Origin: Kalaharituber pfeilii
Lineage: Eukaryota; Ascomycota; Pezizomycetes; Pezizales; Pezizaceae
Direction of reading: 5' to 3'
DNA length: 41,859 nucleotides
NCBI GenBank assembly: GCA_015179045.1
Contig: WHUZ01000186.1
Span: 1 to 41,859, forward strand
The position numbers were made by a program, and so were the translations under genes. Positions 10,607 to 20,308 of this stretch are shown piece after piece (the stretch's first letter is position 1; every line of letters begins with the position of its first letter). The notes beneath the pieces were generated by a model. It saw only the letters and a program-made list of their open reading frames with translations, searched no databases and was not told the DNA's origin.

Positions 10607-11345
10607 TTATGCAATCGCAGGTCTTTCTCGATGGCTGATGTGGATGACGTTATGCAATCGTAGGTCTTTTCCGGTAGCTGAAGTTCGTATGCGTGGTGAC
10701 TGATGACTCTTCACCTCGTAGGGACCAATATATTTATTGGTGAGTGTTCGGTTGTTGCCAGTTATTACCCGAAGGTTTCGTCGGTCAACAAGCACTTGGT
10801 CCCCTACTTGGAATTGTCAAAATTTTTTCGGCAAAGGGTTTTGATCTCCGATTATTAATTTTTGAGGGTATCGTGTATTTGGTTATGTACCGTAGTCATC
10901 CTGTCTAGCCGGTCCTCGGCTGCCGGTGAGGCGAAGTGTCGTTGTCCGAGACGTGTATTGCTTGGGGTTGAATCCATATAGGCCCTCGAAGGGTGTATAA
11001 CCATTGACGTTTTCGAAGTATTGTATGCGTACTTGCTAGTGGTAGCCAAGTGACCCGTCGGTTTTGTCTATCATGACAGAAGATGCGTAGGTACTGGTTG
11101 AGAGTTCATATCGCTCGCTCTGACGATCCGTCGGTTTGCCGATGGTAGGGTGTGAATAGCCGGGGTTTGACGTTGAGCTGCTGGTTAATTTCCAACATGC
11201 GGAGGCGACCTCTATAGACGTACAGGTTGTTTTGGTCGGTATGTATCGGTGGACCTTGGTGACGCGGTTCGTAACGACGAGAATCGCAATGTAGCTTTCC
11301 GACTTTAGTAGTTCTTCAACGAAACCCATAGCTTTAGCTCTAGTG
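10607..11345 (-). pseudogene. E1 integrase remnant
   Basis: Minus-strand frames show the start of the integrase core (Ala-Ile-Leu-Val-Val-Thr-Asn-Arg-Val-Thr-Lys), then after a deletion the stretch corresponding to the catalytic-Glu region (Tyr-His-Arg-Gln-Thr-Asp-Gly...Ser-Glu-Arg) in another frame, then the C-terminal segments Leu-Val-Asp-Arg-Arg-Asn-Leu and Thr-Leu-Thr-Asn-Lys-Tyr-Ile-Gly-Pro-Tyr. Compared with E2, the section with the second catalytic Asp is missing. The product cannot be an active integrase. Confidence 0.75.
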
Positions 11346-12005
11346 ATATTTTGCTAATTGCTGCCCCAGCCCGTCGTGCGGCTACCCCACCAACCACTTG
11401 GACATGCCGGGAGTCGCATGCTTACACCCAAGTGTTGTGGTGCCTTGTCCACTTGGCTTACCGGGATACAGCGCCGCTGCCCTGCCACATTGCTCAAGTG
11501 CGGCCATCCCGCTCTCCCATAGGCGGTGCACGTCGTCCACTTGGCATGCCGGGCTAACACAGCTTTATATTGTCCAGTTTGTGTCCTTAGCATGCCGGGT
11601 TACTTCCGGACTTATAGCCTATATGCGGTCGGTGCTGCGCGCCTATATGTGGTCGGTGCTGCGCGCCTGTATGCGGTCGGTGCCACGTGCGTGTGAGCGG
11701 TCGGTGCCGCTTGTATCTATGCGGTTAGTGCCGCGTGCGTGTATGCGGTCGGTGCCATGTGCCTGTATACGGTCGGTGCCGTGTGCGTGTATGTGGTCGG
11801 TGCCATGTGCCTATATACGGTCGGTGCCGTGTGCCTGTATACGGTCGGTGCCGTGTGCCTGTATACAGTCGGTGCCGTGTGCCTGTGTACGGTCGGTGCC
11901 GTGTGCGTGTATGCGGTCGGTGCCATGTGCCTGTATACGGTCGGTGCCGTGTGTACCTTTCACTCACATAGGCTGGCCAGGCCTATGAGCCATTTTCTGG
12001 CTGGT
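11346..12005. other. Extra ~650-bp block inside E1 between RNase H and integrase
   Basis: E2 has about 350 bp between its RNase H end and integrase start, but E1 has over 900 bp. The excess includes four irregular copies of a CACTTGGCATGCCGGG motif (11393-11600), a 24-bp minisatellite (11606-11951) and an imperfect palindrome at 11968-11986. I could not find ends or a target duplication, so it may be an insertion or local expansion. Confidence 0.5.
11606..11951. repeat. 24-bp minisatellite, 14 copies
   Basis: Unit consensus is GTGCCTGTATACGGTCGGTGCC. Fourteen copies are countable from the GGTCGGTGC core. Differences between units are nearly all transitions, with alternating TATGCGG and TATACGG variants. 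Because 24 is divisible by three, all frames stay open on both strands; I treat those frames as artefacts. Confidence 0.9.
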
Positions 12006-12273
12006 GAATTATTCCATTGGGGTATGGTGAGATAAATGAGGCATCGAACTGGTGACCGTTTTATCGCTAGTCAACTGTAACGGATGTAATGGATCTGGCT
12101 CCAGTTGGTATTGGTATTGGGTTTTGCAAGTATGTCAGTCAGCTTTCGCTGTTTGGCGACGTATGTTTGCGTAGCTTCTTTCCATCCATACCGGTAAAAG
12201 TTTCTTGATATCATTCTTTGGGTGCGATGCACCCCCAGTGGCCAGCAACTCTGCTGCCAGTTTCGTTACTAGA

Positions 12274-12540
12274 TCAACGTGATATAGCGTCAGCCTTCCC
12301 GTTATCACTTTCGTTGCGATAGATATGATGTAGCGTTGGCCTTCCTGTTATCGCTTCACTTGCGATAGATGATAGTAAAGTCCAGTTTGCACACCTTCGT
12401 GTGCCAGTTTGCCTGCCGGAGTTGAGCTTCTGCTTGGTGGTGATTCGTATAGACATCAACATGTACGCCCTGTGGTCAAGTGTACCATTTGAAGCAGTCG
12501 ACGATCGCGAACAGCTCCTTGTCATGGTCAGTTCCGTTCG
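12274..12540 (-). pseudogene. E1 RNase H remnant with a 46-bp tandem duplication
   Basis: Minus-strand frames show His-Asp-Lys-Glu-Leu-Phe-Ala-Ile-Val-Asp-Cys, the conserved RNase H segment of gypsy pol (E2 and other elements read Asn/His-Lys-Glu-Leu-Leu-Ala-Ile). Near the end is Gly-Lys-Ala-Asp-Ala-Ile-Ser, equivalent to the terminal ADALS motif. Between them, 12286-12331 is duplicated at 12332-12376, repeating the terminal motif. Confidence 0.65.
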
Positions 12541-12630
12541 TCTGTGGTGAGGGCTGGTGAGTGGAAGTCGACTGGGTATAGCGTTTTAGTTCCGTTCTCC
12601 CCATGGTATCAGCAAGGGCTTGGTTAGATG

Positions 12631-12810
12631 CATCGGTTTCCATGATCGTCTTCAGGGTTCTATCCCATGATCGTCCTCAGGGTTCTATCCCATAGGCGGA
12701 GTACTGACGCATCGGTTTCCATAATCGTCTTCAGGGTTCCATCCCATGATCACCTTCCGGGTTTTATCCCATGATCGCCTTCAGGGTTTTATCCCATGAG
12801 CGGAGTACTG
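12631..12810. repeat. ~26-bp tandem repeat in E1 pol
   Basis: About six units of ATGATCGTCTTCAGGGTTCT followed by ATCCC, organised with a longer period that also repeats CATCGGTTTCC and GCGGAGTACTG. It lies where other gypsy elements encode the RT-RNase H boundary (Met-Glu-Thr-Asp-Ala-Ser), fragments of which are repeated. Confidence 0.75.
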
Positions 12811-13931
12811 GGTGATTAGGAATGCTTGTTTGAGTTCATCGAATGACTGCCGTTGTGCGTCGCCTTGTAAAAATGGTACGTTGCCCATGAGGGAGATAAG
12901 CGGTTTCGCTCTGGCACTGTAGTTCTTGACGAAACAATGTAGTAGTTGGCCAGTCGGCAATGGTGTTAAGCTTGTGGCCATTAATGGTATGGCCAAGAAG
13001 GACTATCTCCTGTTCGGCTAGTCTGTGGTCAAGTGGTAGTTGTAGGACCTATTCGCCGGTCATACTACTTCAACGGTATCCTTCCAGATTTCGTCCATCA
13101 CTTCCTGAAAACTCGCCGGTGCGTTGACGAGTCCAAAAGGCATAACGGTATATTCGAACAGGCCTTTCCTTGTCTTGAAGGCCATTTTCTATTCGTCGCC
13201 GATATCGCGAGTCTTTTCTGGAGGGTCTGGCATGAGTGGGAGGGGGTACCGGTTCGGTACCATGATCCTGTTGGGTCCCCTCTGCATGGCTTCATCTTCC
13301 CACGCCATTGGGTACTTCAGCATTAGGGTCATTGAGTGGGATCTCGTAATCCAGGATCGGTGGGGTGGTAGTCTGGCTGCTTGCTTCTTAGAAAATACTT
13401 GAGCTATAATGTTCGTAATGTTCGCGTTAATCATTAGTAGTATATCGCCTTCTTCCAGTGTTTCCTTTCCTAAATCCAAAACAGAAACAGGTGGAAGAAA
13501 CAGAAACAGGTGGAAGGAATAGAAACGGGTGGAAGAAATAGAAACAGGTGGAAGGAATCGAAACAGATGGAAGAAATAGGAAACAGAGACCGAGGGTAAA
13601 ACAATTTCATCATAAGGAACAACAAAATCAAGGGAATTATGAACCAAATGCCGGTTTTTGCCATTAACAGAGAAGCCTTTCCTTCCCAACCAAAAAATTC
13701 CCTATTGGCAATACCCAGACATTCCGCATTAAAATTGAAAGCAGTACTAGAGATTACATTACCTGATTTATTCCAAATGCCGGAAAACACAAATACAGTA
13801 TCCAAAACCTTAACTCCTTCCAGGAAGCGCCTGTCTCCCTGCCGTACGTTTACGGGTCCAGCCCGGTCCTTCCAATAGTGCTTTAGGTGTCCCTTATTTT
13901 TTCCTAAATTGCTATGGGCTGACTTCCTCAT
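12781..13931 (-). pseudogene. E1 protease/reverse transcriptase remnant
   Basis: From right to left on the minus strand: a protease-region trace (13931-13590), an 18-bp minisatellite, the acidic linker before RT (Glu-Glu-Gly-Asp-Ile-Leu-Leu-Met-Ile), then RT pieces including Arg-Lys-Gly-Leu-Phe-Glu-Tyr-Thr-Val-Met-Pro-Phe-Gly and Ala-Pro-Ala-Ser-Phe-Gln in alternating frames. The segment that should hold the catalytic YLDD is deleted: the frame goes from the MDEI...VEVV stretch straight to the LGHTING-like stretch. Non-functional. Confidence 0.75.
13481..13586. repeat. 18-bp minisatellite in E1
   Basis: About six units of AGAAACAGGTGGAAGGAA-type sequence, keeping the pol frame open as a Phe-His-Leu-Phe-Leu repeat on the minus strand. 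E4 lacks the expansion at the matching place (Pro-Ser-Val-Ser-Ile-Leu-Asp), so it arose within E1's lineage. Confidence 0.85.
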
Positions 13932-13939
13932 TCTTGTTG

Positions 13940-14954
13940 AGCTTAGTGATGCGACGGTGGGTCTCTCGGTGGTGGTCGTTCTACCGGTCGATGTTTGCGC
14001 TTATTGGCGGAGGGCTTGGAGGAGTAGGTGGCAATGGATACACCTTTCTACTTCCAGTTCATCCTGCTTTTCCGGAGAATGATTTCGGCTGCTTCACCTT
14101 GGGCGGAGGTGAGCAGGACCTTGAGCGGACTGGCGGCGCGGGACTCTGAGGGGCTGCGTGAGGGTCTCTGACAGTGGGAGGCTCACACGTGGAGCGTACA
14201 AGGTTGGTTGTGTGAGTGTAGGGAGGTGAGTGCCCTGTGGTATGCCTGGGGGTAGGAATTGCTTCGAGATGATGTGCTGACTTGGTGGTCCTTCGATTCT
14301 GCTTGGGTCTGTAACCCGACAGGTTGGTCATCTCTTGACAGTGTCAGTGAGGTGGGAGTGAATATCCTTCGCCTGGCGAGTGTTCTGAATCCTTCGGGAT
14401 TGCTCGGCTTTCCAGGGAATGACTTCGGCTGCTTCACCTTGCACGGAGGTGAGCGGGACCTTGAGGGGGACTGGCGACGGCGGCGGCGACGGGACTTCCA
14501 AGCGGCGAGGGACTTCAGGCAGTGACGGGACTCCGAGCGGCGACAGGACTTCCGAGCGGCAGCGGGACTCCAAGCGGCGACGGGACTTCCGAGCGGCAGC
14601 GGGACTCCGAGCGGCCATGTGGGGTCTCCGAGCGGCTGCGTGAGAGTTTCCAACAGCGGGAAGCTTACACGTAGGGCGTGCGGGGTTGTTGTGCGAATAT
14701 GGGGAGGCGTGCTACCATCCTGTGAGCCTTTTCAGCTTGGGTGGAGGTGAGCAGGGCGTTCAGTGGGACTGGCGACGGCGGCGGTGGGACTCCAAACGAC
14801 TGCGTGAGGGTTTCCGCAAATTCCCCGGACATCGCGACATCCTTCATCGGTGAGGAGGGGCATGCTGGGAGCGGTTGGAGTACTGTGACAGGCGGGGGAG
14901 CGACCGTTGGGATTCCATTGGTAATGAGAGAAGGAAAAGAAAAGAATAGTTAAT
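13940..14954 (-). pseudogene. E1 gag remnant with triplicated ~330-bp segment
   Basis: Minus-strand frames contain Lys-Val-Lys-Gln-Pro-Lys-Ser-Phe-Ser-Gly-Lys (14059-14100) and again Lys-Val-Lys-Gln-Pro-Lys-Ser-Phe-Pro-Gly-Lys (about 14400-14440), the segment just before the Gag core in gypsy elements. The block GGCTGCTTCACCTTG... recurs at about 14091, 14429 and, in shorter form, 14727, giving a period of about 330 bp. Within the middle copy a ~20-bp CGGGACTCCGAGCGGC repeat is expanded (14480-14640). The Gag core itself, present in E4, is not recognisable, so this copy probably makes no Gag. Confidence 0.6.
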
Positions 14955-14965
14955 GAGCGGTGTAA
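14955..14965 (-). promoter_or_regulatory. E1 primer-binding site (self-priming candidate)
   Basis: Directly after the 5' LTR the minus strand reads TTACACCGCTC. ACACCGCT is the exact complement of AGCGGTGT inside the same LTR (15086-15093), about 45 bases downstream of the TATATAA box. See the finding on covariation among E1, E2 and E3. Confidence 0.55.
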
Positions 14966-15440
14966 TGTTAGCATAGGCGTCGCTGGGCTCGCGAGAGTAG
15001 CACTGAGGCGACTTCGGGTTCACGAAGGCAGCGAAGCGGACGGCAAAAGGTTATGCGAGAGCATTAAGTGAGAGTTCAACTTACAACACCGCTAGTGTCT
15101 TGATTTCTTCTAGCTATCTATTCAGCCCGTTTATATAGACTTCCCGGCCGTCAACATGATATGACAATGACATGATGATTATAGATAAGGAGACATAGTA
15201 AAACATGCATTAGAAGTAATTAATACATGTGCGCATATTAATGACAAATTGGTAAGCGCTGTGCAGTGCTATCATATGATTTACTGCTTGACACACACTT
15301 CATTAGCCACCCGCCGGTCCATGGGCCGATATGAATCCTGCGTTGCCTAGTGGTGATCAGTCACATCTTCAGCATACGCCTTACAGCGATTCGGGCGGGG
15401 GTTCCAGGTGTTTCCCGTAAGCCTTACCTTAGCCGTAACA
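14966..15440 (-). repeat. E1 5' LTR
   Basis: 475 bp. On the minus strand it begins TGTTACGGCTAAGG and carries TATATAA (15131-15137), then AGAAGAAATCAAGACACTAG and AGCGGTGT. This is the arrangement also seen in the E2 and E3 LTRs, marking a probable core promoter and transcript start. Confidence 0.95.
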
Positions 15441-16330
15441 AGTAATGCACTAGTTGGTTTTTAACCTTGCCTGTCTCTGTATGATTTGTACGATGCTGGT
15501 CCATGTGGTGGCTTTTATATGATTTGGACGATGCTATTCTACATGGTGGCTTTTAGCAGATACCTTCCTCACTTTTCATTCCTGGTGGTCACAACCACTG
15601 TCCAGCTGGACAGATCGCCAGGCTTGATTCGCTTTGGTACAGGTATGGTAATCGGCTCACCACTGGCTTGGTGTTTGTTTTTTGCTCATGTATTAGATAA
15701 TGGGCCTTGATCAATCGACTCTACCTCCTCTATAGCTTCGAACCCAGGAGGAATCTGAATTGGCCACCAATATCACTTTCCTGTTTGTCCTGTATTATTG
15801 TTAAACTAGATTTACAATTAACCACTTTTGCATTATTATTCGTACCCTTATGAAGTTTATATTCTTGACTGTTGTTACTTACAAATGATCTAACCTTTCC
15901 ATAGTTAGCATAAGGTCCTACCCTTGCCACTCGTCGGCTCCTGTTCGCTTTAGCAGATATAACTCTTTTTTCTAAAGTTTTTTGGGTTGACTTCACCCTC
16001 CAAATCCTGGCTCGTTGTGTGAGTATCTACCTTGCAAGCGTGACTGCTATTTCTCCTCTCATCAAGTCACCCACTACTTTCACGTACTGAAATTTTTCTG
16101 GAAATTCTTTGACGAATTCCTCGTAGTACTTTGCCTAATGTTCTTTATTTTTCCCAGGGCCCTGTATCAATTTTGGGTGCCTTGGCTTAGTTAGTATCCA
16201 ATCATTAATTTCCGCTATCCAAGTATCCCAGGCCTCTGTCTCGGCCTGCATTCTAGTCTACTCTTTAAAGATTTCTTTTGATCGTATTGCTTCATCTTTT
16301 AGGGGAAAATTAAGTACCTGAAACAGATTA
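15441..16330 (-). pseudogene. Decayed hypothetical gene, right flank of E1
   Basis: A minus-strand frame runs from about 16330 to 15730 with three in-frame TAG codons, then continues in another frame to the E1 edge with further TAG/TGA stops. Treating these as mutated Gln or Trp codons, the protein is hydrophilic, with an Ala-Trp-Asp-Thr-Trp-Ile-Ala-Glu segment, a Glu-Phe-Val-Lys-Glu-Phe segment and a basic stretch. The 89-codon frame 15996-15730 is its longest clean piece. No family is recognised. It is the upstream part of the region that resumes at 9540 on the other side of E1. Confidence 0.45.
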
Positions 16331-17421
16331 GTTCTTGAGTCTCGGGTTCCAAACTCACCTAGTGTGTAATCCTATCAGCCAATGGGTGCGGCCTGAACTG
16401 GTATACAAGTAATCAAGATTTGATGAGATCTCTTAGCTTTTCTATTTTGAGTAATTATCTTGCGTTAATAGAAGGTTGAACAAAATAATAGCAAGTGCCC
16501 TGTATATTCTGCTGTAATACTGACGGATATACTACAGACCCTAGAAACCCTAACAAAGTGGAGTTCTGGCCACTTTATAAAATCGGACATAGTCTATGAG
16601 TATACTCAAGTCTTTGTTTGTCTCTGGCTTCTTTAATTCATTATTGGAACTCAAACGACAGCTATTCAATGGACATAAACCTCCCATCTACAAAGCCGGC
16701 AACTATCCGTGAACCGTGTACACCATCACGATATAGTACATCACTTAGGAGATGTATGGAATAAAGGTAAACTCCAAGCACAACAGGCGGAGAATTAGTT
16801 AGAATACGACTAGTATACTAAATACAGAATTACTTAGAGCACTGTTGAAAAGAATAGATTTATTATTAGAAAGACATAAAGAGATCAAATTGCAAATTTT
16901 CTCAAAGATCTTCCAGAACCTTTCACAATATTATCACCAAACTCAAGTACAGAAATTGATTACTGATCAAAAAAGAAATAGTGCGGTGTTTGACCATTGA
17001 ATATGGAGCTAAGCTTAGGTTAGTTAATCTCAACTCTGAATTGCTGTTGTGCATTTCTGACTATAAATTTAGTGTCCTATGCAGCTGGTTATAAGACTAC
17101 TGTATATCTATCCTATCGAATAGTGAATAGGACACCAATCGGACTTTAGAATATCGATCGGACTAATAGAGAGGATGTGAAGTTAAGGGGCCCTGGCATG
17201 ACAACCAGGACCCCAGATTAATACTCTTGCGATAGAGCTAGCATGGGTCAAAAGCCAGCCAGACTAGCTGAGAAAATTGTATTTTTTCAGTTAACGTAGT
17301 TTTAACAACTTCATAGAAAAAAATCAATTATACGCACATAGAAATTGGCTGAAAAAAATCAATTGTATGCATATACAAACTCTATTCCTTGGGCCGGCAA
17401 GACACCATCCCACTTACATTA
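16331..17421. other. AT-rich stretch without a supported gene
   Basis: It contains an inverted repeat at 17187-17214 (GGGGCCCTGG / CCAGGACCCC, one mismatch) and two direct repeats of GAAAAAAATCAATT about 35 bp apart (17316 and 17351). No reading frame of interest was found. Confidence 0.3.
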
Positions 17422-18142
17422 GTGTTTCTAGGCAGTCTAACTATATACAGATATTACTGTTTTTATGTACACTTTAATTCTGCAACTTCGGCAAACATGT
17501 TAAATACATCGCTTTCTGGCAAACTTTACACATAAACCGAGTCTAAGACTTGCACCGCATACACTGCCTCTTAAGCTTAAGATTCTTACTAATATATATG
17601 AAGCAATGCATATGAGGACTGCCAATCGCTATTGCAACCTTAGTAGCTTGCTACTCTTGATGGCCTTCTTTAATTAGAACTGAGGAGAGCTCTAGCTGGA
17701 AGTCAGCATGCCTTAAACCACAAGAAAAATGGAGCCGATAAAGCAGACATCTATTGACCTAGGTAGTGTCTAATAACTACCAGAATAATGGCAACCAGTT
17801 CTACTAAAACGGTACATTTACCAGGCATTTTTGTTGTGTGATTAAGACTGTATGCGATGGTTGTCTGACATGGTATTGTGTGACATGTAGTATCTAATTT
17901 CTGTGTTAACTAATAAAATTACAGCCAGTCACAGTCACGCAACTGATAGGGTGTGAGCCTAAGAAGCGGGGGTGTTCTGCCTACCCAGTAGGCAGCCCAA
18001 GCATGGCCCAGGTTCTGAGTTCGAACTATGGGGTGACTCGCTACTTCTATTTTTTGCATTGCATAGCATCATTGTTGTATCGCATAGCATCATTTTTACA
18101 GTACTTGGCACTGTTAATTATAGTTAGACTGCCTAGAAACAC
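17422..18142. mobile_element. 721-bp inverted-repeat DNA element (MITE-like)
   Basis: Perfect 24-bp terminal inverted repeats begin GTGTTTCTAGGCAGTCTAAC at 17422-17445, with the complement at 18119-18142. The similarity continues inward imperfectly (ACTGT...TATG). A TA dinucleotide flanks each end (17420-17421 and 18143-18144), as expected for Tc1/mariner-type insertion. There is no transposase frame, so it is non-autonomous. Inside are a perfect 8-bp hairpin (17977-17995, CTGCCTAC/GTAGGCAG), a tRNA-like GAGTTCGAACT (18017-18027) and a duplicated GCATAGCATCATT. Confidence 0.7.
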
Positions 18143-18179
18143 TAACAGAGATAGGCTAAACTAACTCTCTATATACATA

Positions 18180-19296
18180 ACCTCTATGCACTATTACTCC
18201 CGCTTTCCTAGCTTCTAGAACTTAATCCCGTACTCTTCTACCTTCTAGAACTTAACCTTAGTAAAGAAATTCTCTAAAACATTATACTCCTCCCTATTTT
18301 CTGCCTTTCTTTTCTACTTCTTTCCTATGTCACTCCAACTCTTAAAACCTTCTAGGCAGTTCTCCTAACTTCTGCATTGGAAAGTGAGATACTCTCCTAT
18401 TTGCACCTCCTCACATCTGCATCTATCTAATTCCACTACCCCTAGCTTCTTCAACTACCTAGCATATCTTCCTTACTCTAGTCATAATACAGTGAAGTTT
18501 GATGTCGCTATCCTACTCCACTCTATGACCTTTTCTCTTCTAAAGCCTTCCACTTCTCTCTTCTTCTTCCTCTATACCTTTACTCTTTAGTGCACTCCAC
18601 TTCTGATAACTACCTCCTTCTTCTGCATCACTGTCTCCTTCTTTGCCTACTCATCCGCCTTCTCATTGCCTGCAATTCCGATATGAGCTTTTACCCACAA
18701 TAGTTTTATATTCCCCTCTTCTTTTTTCTTCTTGCTACTGTATTTACTACCCTTCTCATATCCTCTATCTTTTTCTTTCTCTTTCTACTTGCCTTTTGAA
18801 TCACCATGACAGCAGCTTCAGAATCTAAGCAAACTAGGACTAGTACCTTCTCTAGTACACTCTCTAGTATACTTCTTACTTTCTTCACCTCCCCATCAAA
18901 AAACCATCACCATTCTCCCTACTACCTCTGCTACCACTGCTGATCTACCCTATACCTCTGCTCCCATTTTGCTGTTCTCAACCTTACTACCATCTGAGAA
19001 GAGAACTGCTCTCCCTCTTCTGGCTTCCTCAACCAAGGCCTCTTACTTATCTCTCTCTCCCCTCTTTCTAACTAGCCTCTCTATATACTCCACTTTTACC
19101 TTGTCATACTCTCCTCCTCATAAGATCTCTTCATTCTCCTCTGAGAACTTTGACCACTACTCCTGCCAGTGGTCCAAAACACTTTCATATCTATCTCCCT
19201 CTTCTAAAGTCTACTGCACCCCCCAGTCCTTCCAGTTTCTCATCCCCTCCTACTTCTCCTCATTCCTCTCTTGAAATCTTTTATACATAGTTCTGC
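18180..19296 (-). pseudogene. LINE-1, RNase H and C-terminal part
   Basis: On the minus strand, frames carry the RNase H signature in order: Phe-Ser-Asp-Gly-Ser (about 18990), Cys-Leu-Asp-Ser-Glu-Ala-Ala-Val (about 18820), and Leu-Trp-Val-Lys-Ala-His-Ile-Gly-Ile-Ala-Gly-Asn-Glu-Lys-Ala-Asp (18647-18700). Next comes a Cys-Arg-Cys...Glu-Tyr-Leu...Cys motif (about 18377-18422) typical of the C-terminus of Tad1-like fungal LINE ORF2. Several TAG/TAA stops and at least one frameshift are present. It is the downstream half of the element whose RT is at 26160-27540; E2 sits between them. Confidence 0.75.
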
Positions 19297-19938
19297 TGTT
19301 ACAGCTAAGGTGAAGACTTACCCACCTCAGGGCAAACACTACCTTGTAATCAGTATAAAACTAATACTGACTGACCAAACTGATCACCCATTAGGCCTGG
19401 CTATTAATTCTCACATCGTTTTTATATAGGGTAGTACTACGAAAGTGCGTGTCACTATTTATAGTTCAAAATTCTGCTTAATATATGCACTCTACTTATG
19501 AAGCTTTACTAATATACATACATGTATTAGTACATACTGCTATATTTGTTTAGTACTATTTTTACATATTTTCGATTATGTCTTCTTATTATTACTTATA
19601 TAAGAGTTAATCATGTTAGCTGTTATCTATTATTTGTTTGACTAGTTATATATAATGAATGCAGTCTATATAAGTATGGGCAATAGCATAGCTAGAAGAA
19701 TCAAGACCTTAGTAGTATTCTCAGTTTCTTTATAACTCATAATTCTATCAATTTATTCCTACGCTCATAAATTACTTCATTCCACTTCACGGCCCACTAC
19801 TATTATCTTACCTACATCCGCTATACCTTAAACCTTCATACTTATTACCAGACTACTATTGCTACTACAACCACTTCCCCTTAACCTTCACATCAGTCAG
19901 AGTCACTTAGTTGAATAAAGCTCCTTACGCCCGTGACA
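19297..19938 (+). repeat. E2 5' LTR
   Basis: Starts TGTTACAGCTAAGG and ends CCCGTGACA. TATATAAG at 19667-19674 is followed by AGAAGAATCAAGAC and AGTAGTAT (19711-19718). Confidence 0.9.
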
Positions 19939-19949
19939 TTATACTACTC
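19939..19949 (+). promoter_or_regulatory. E2 primer-binding site (self-priming candidate)
   Basis: TTATACTACTC follows the 5' LTR directly. ATACTACT is the exact complement of AGTAGTAT at 19711-19718 in the LTR. Confidence 0.55.
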
Positions 19950-20308
19950 TTCAAAACCCTGCTACAATATCTGGACAAGCTGGCCCCTCCGATTTATCCA
20001 TCTATAGTCAATAGACTGAATATACCTCCTGATTAGAACAACCTGGACTGCAAATTTGTGGGACTCTTCCCCCTTCCTTAATGTATAAAGAAGATAATAG
20101 AGAATCTGATAACTACTATAGTGAAGTTGCCTTAAGCATGACATCTAACCCTATTAATATTTCGTAGCATGCAGATAAAAGAAAAAAGTAATAAACACAC
20201 TAGCAGGAAATCAGAAGAGTATCAAAAATTTATGCACCCATCTCTAAGCTCATCTAAACTTCCTCTCCATTATAGAAATATATCAGCACCAAACCCTCTA
20301 GCTCAATC

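Larger units (their letters stand above)
9541..15440 (-). mobile_element. E1: Ty3/gypsy chromovirus, recently moved but defective
   Basis: It is bounded by 475-bp LTRs (9541-10015 and 14966-15440) differing by three substitutions and two homopolymer indels. In minus orientation the order is LTR, gag remnant, protease/RT, RNase H, integrase, chromodomain, purine tract AAAACGGGGGGTGA, LTR. The pol order and the chromodomain place it in the chromoviruses. Every coding domain is broken by frameshifts and deletions, and several tandem repeats are embedded. No matching 5-bp target duplication is seen (AGGTA left, AGTAA right). Confidence 0.9.

Noticed and set aside
11398..12035. Long overlapping open frames on both strands (up to 196 codons)
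   Set aside because: They are produced by the 24-bp minisatellite, whose unit is a multiple of three, so every frame stays open; there is no family motif.
13940..14650. Plus-strand frames with Arg/Gly-rich products
   Set aside because: They are the antisense of the E1 gag remnant in GC-rich repeats; the minus strand carries the recognisable gag segment.
9536..15445. Target-site duplication for E1
   Set aside because: Flanking pentamers AGGTA and AGTAA do not match even allowing single transitions.
17954..18030. Possible tRNA gene around GAGTTCGAACT
   Set aside because: No acceptor-stem pairing or standard D-arm could be found; it is better explained as tRNA-like sequence inside the inverted-repeat element.
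18384..19274. Plus-strand Ser/Leu/Tyr-rich frames that resemble membrane proteins
   Set aside because: The minus strand encodes LINE RNase H motifs here; the pyrimidine-rich plus strand only looks hydrophobic because it is their complement.
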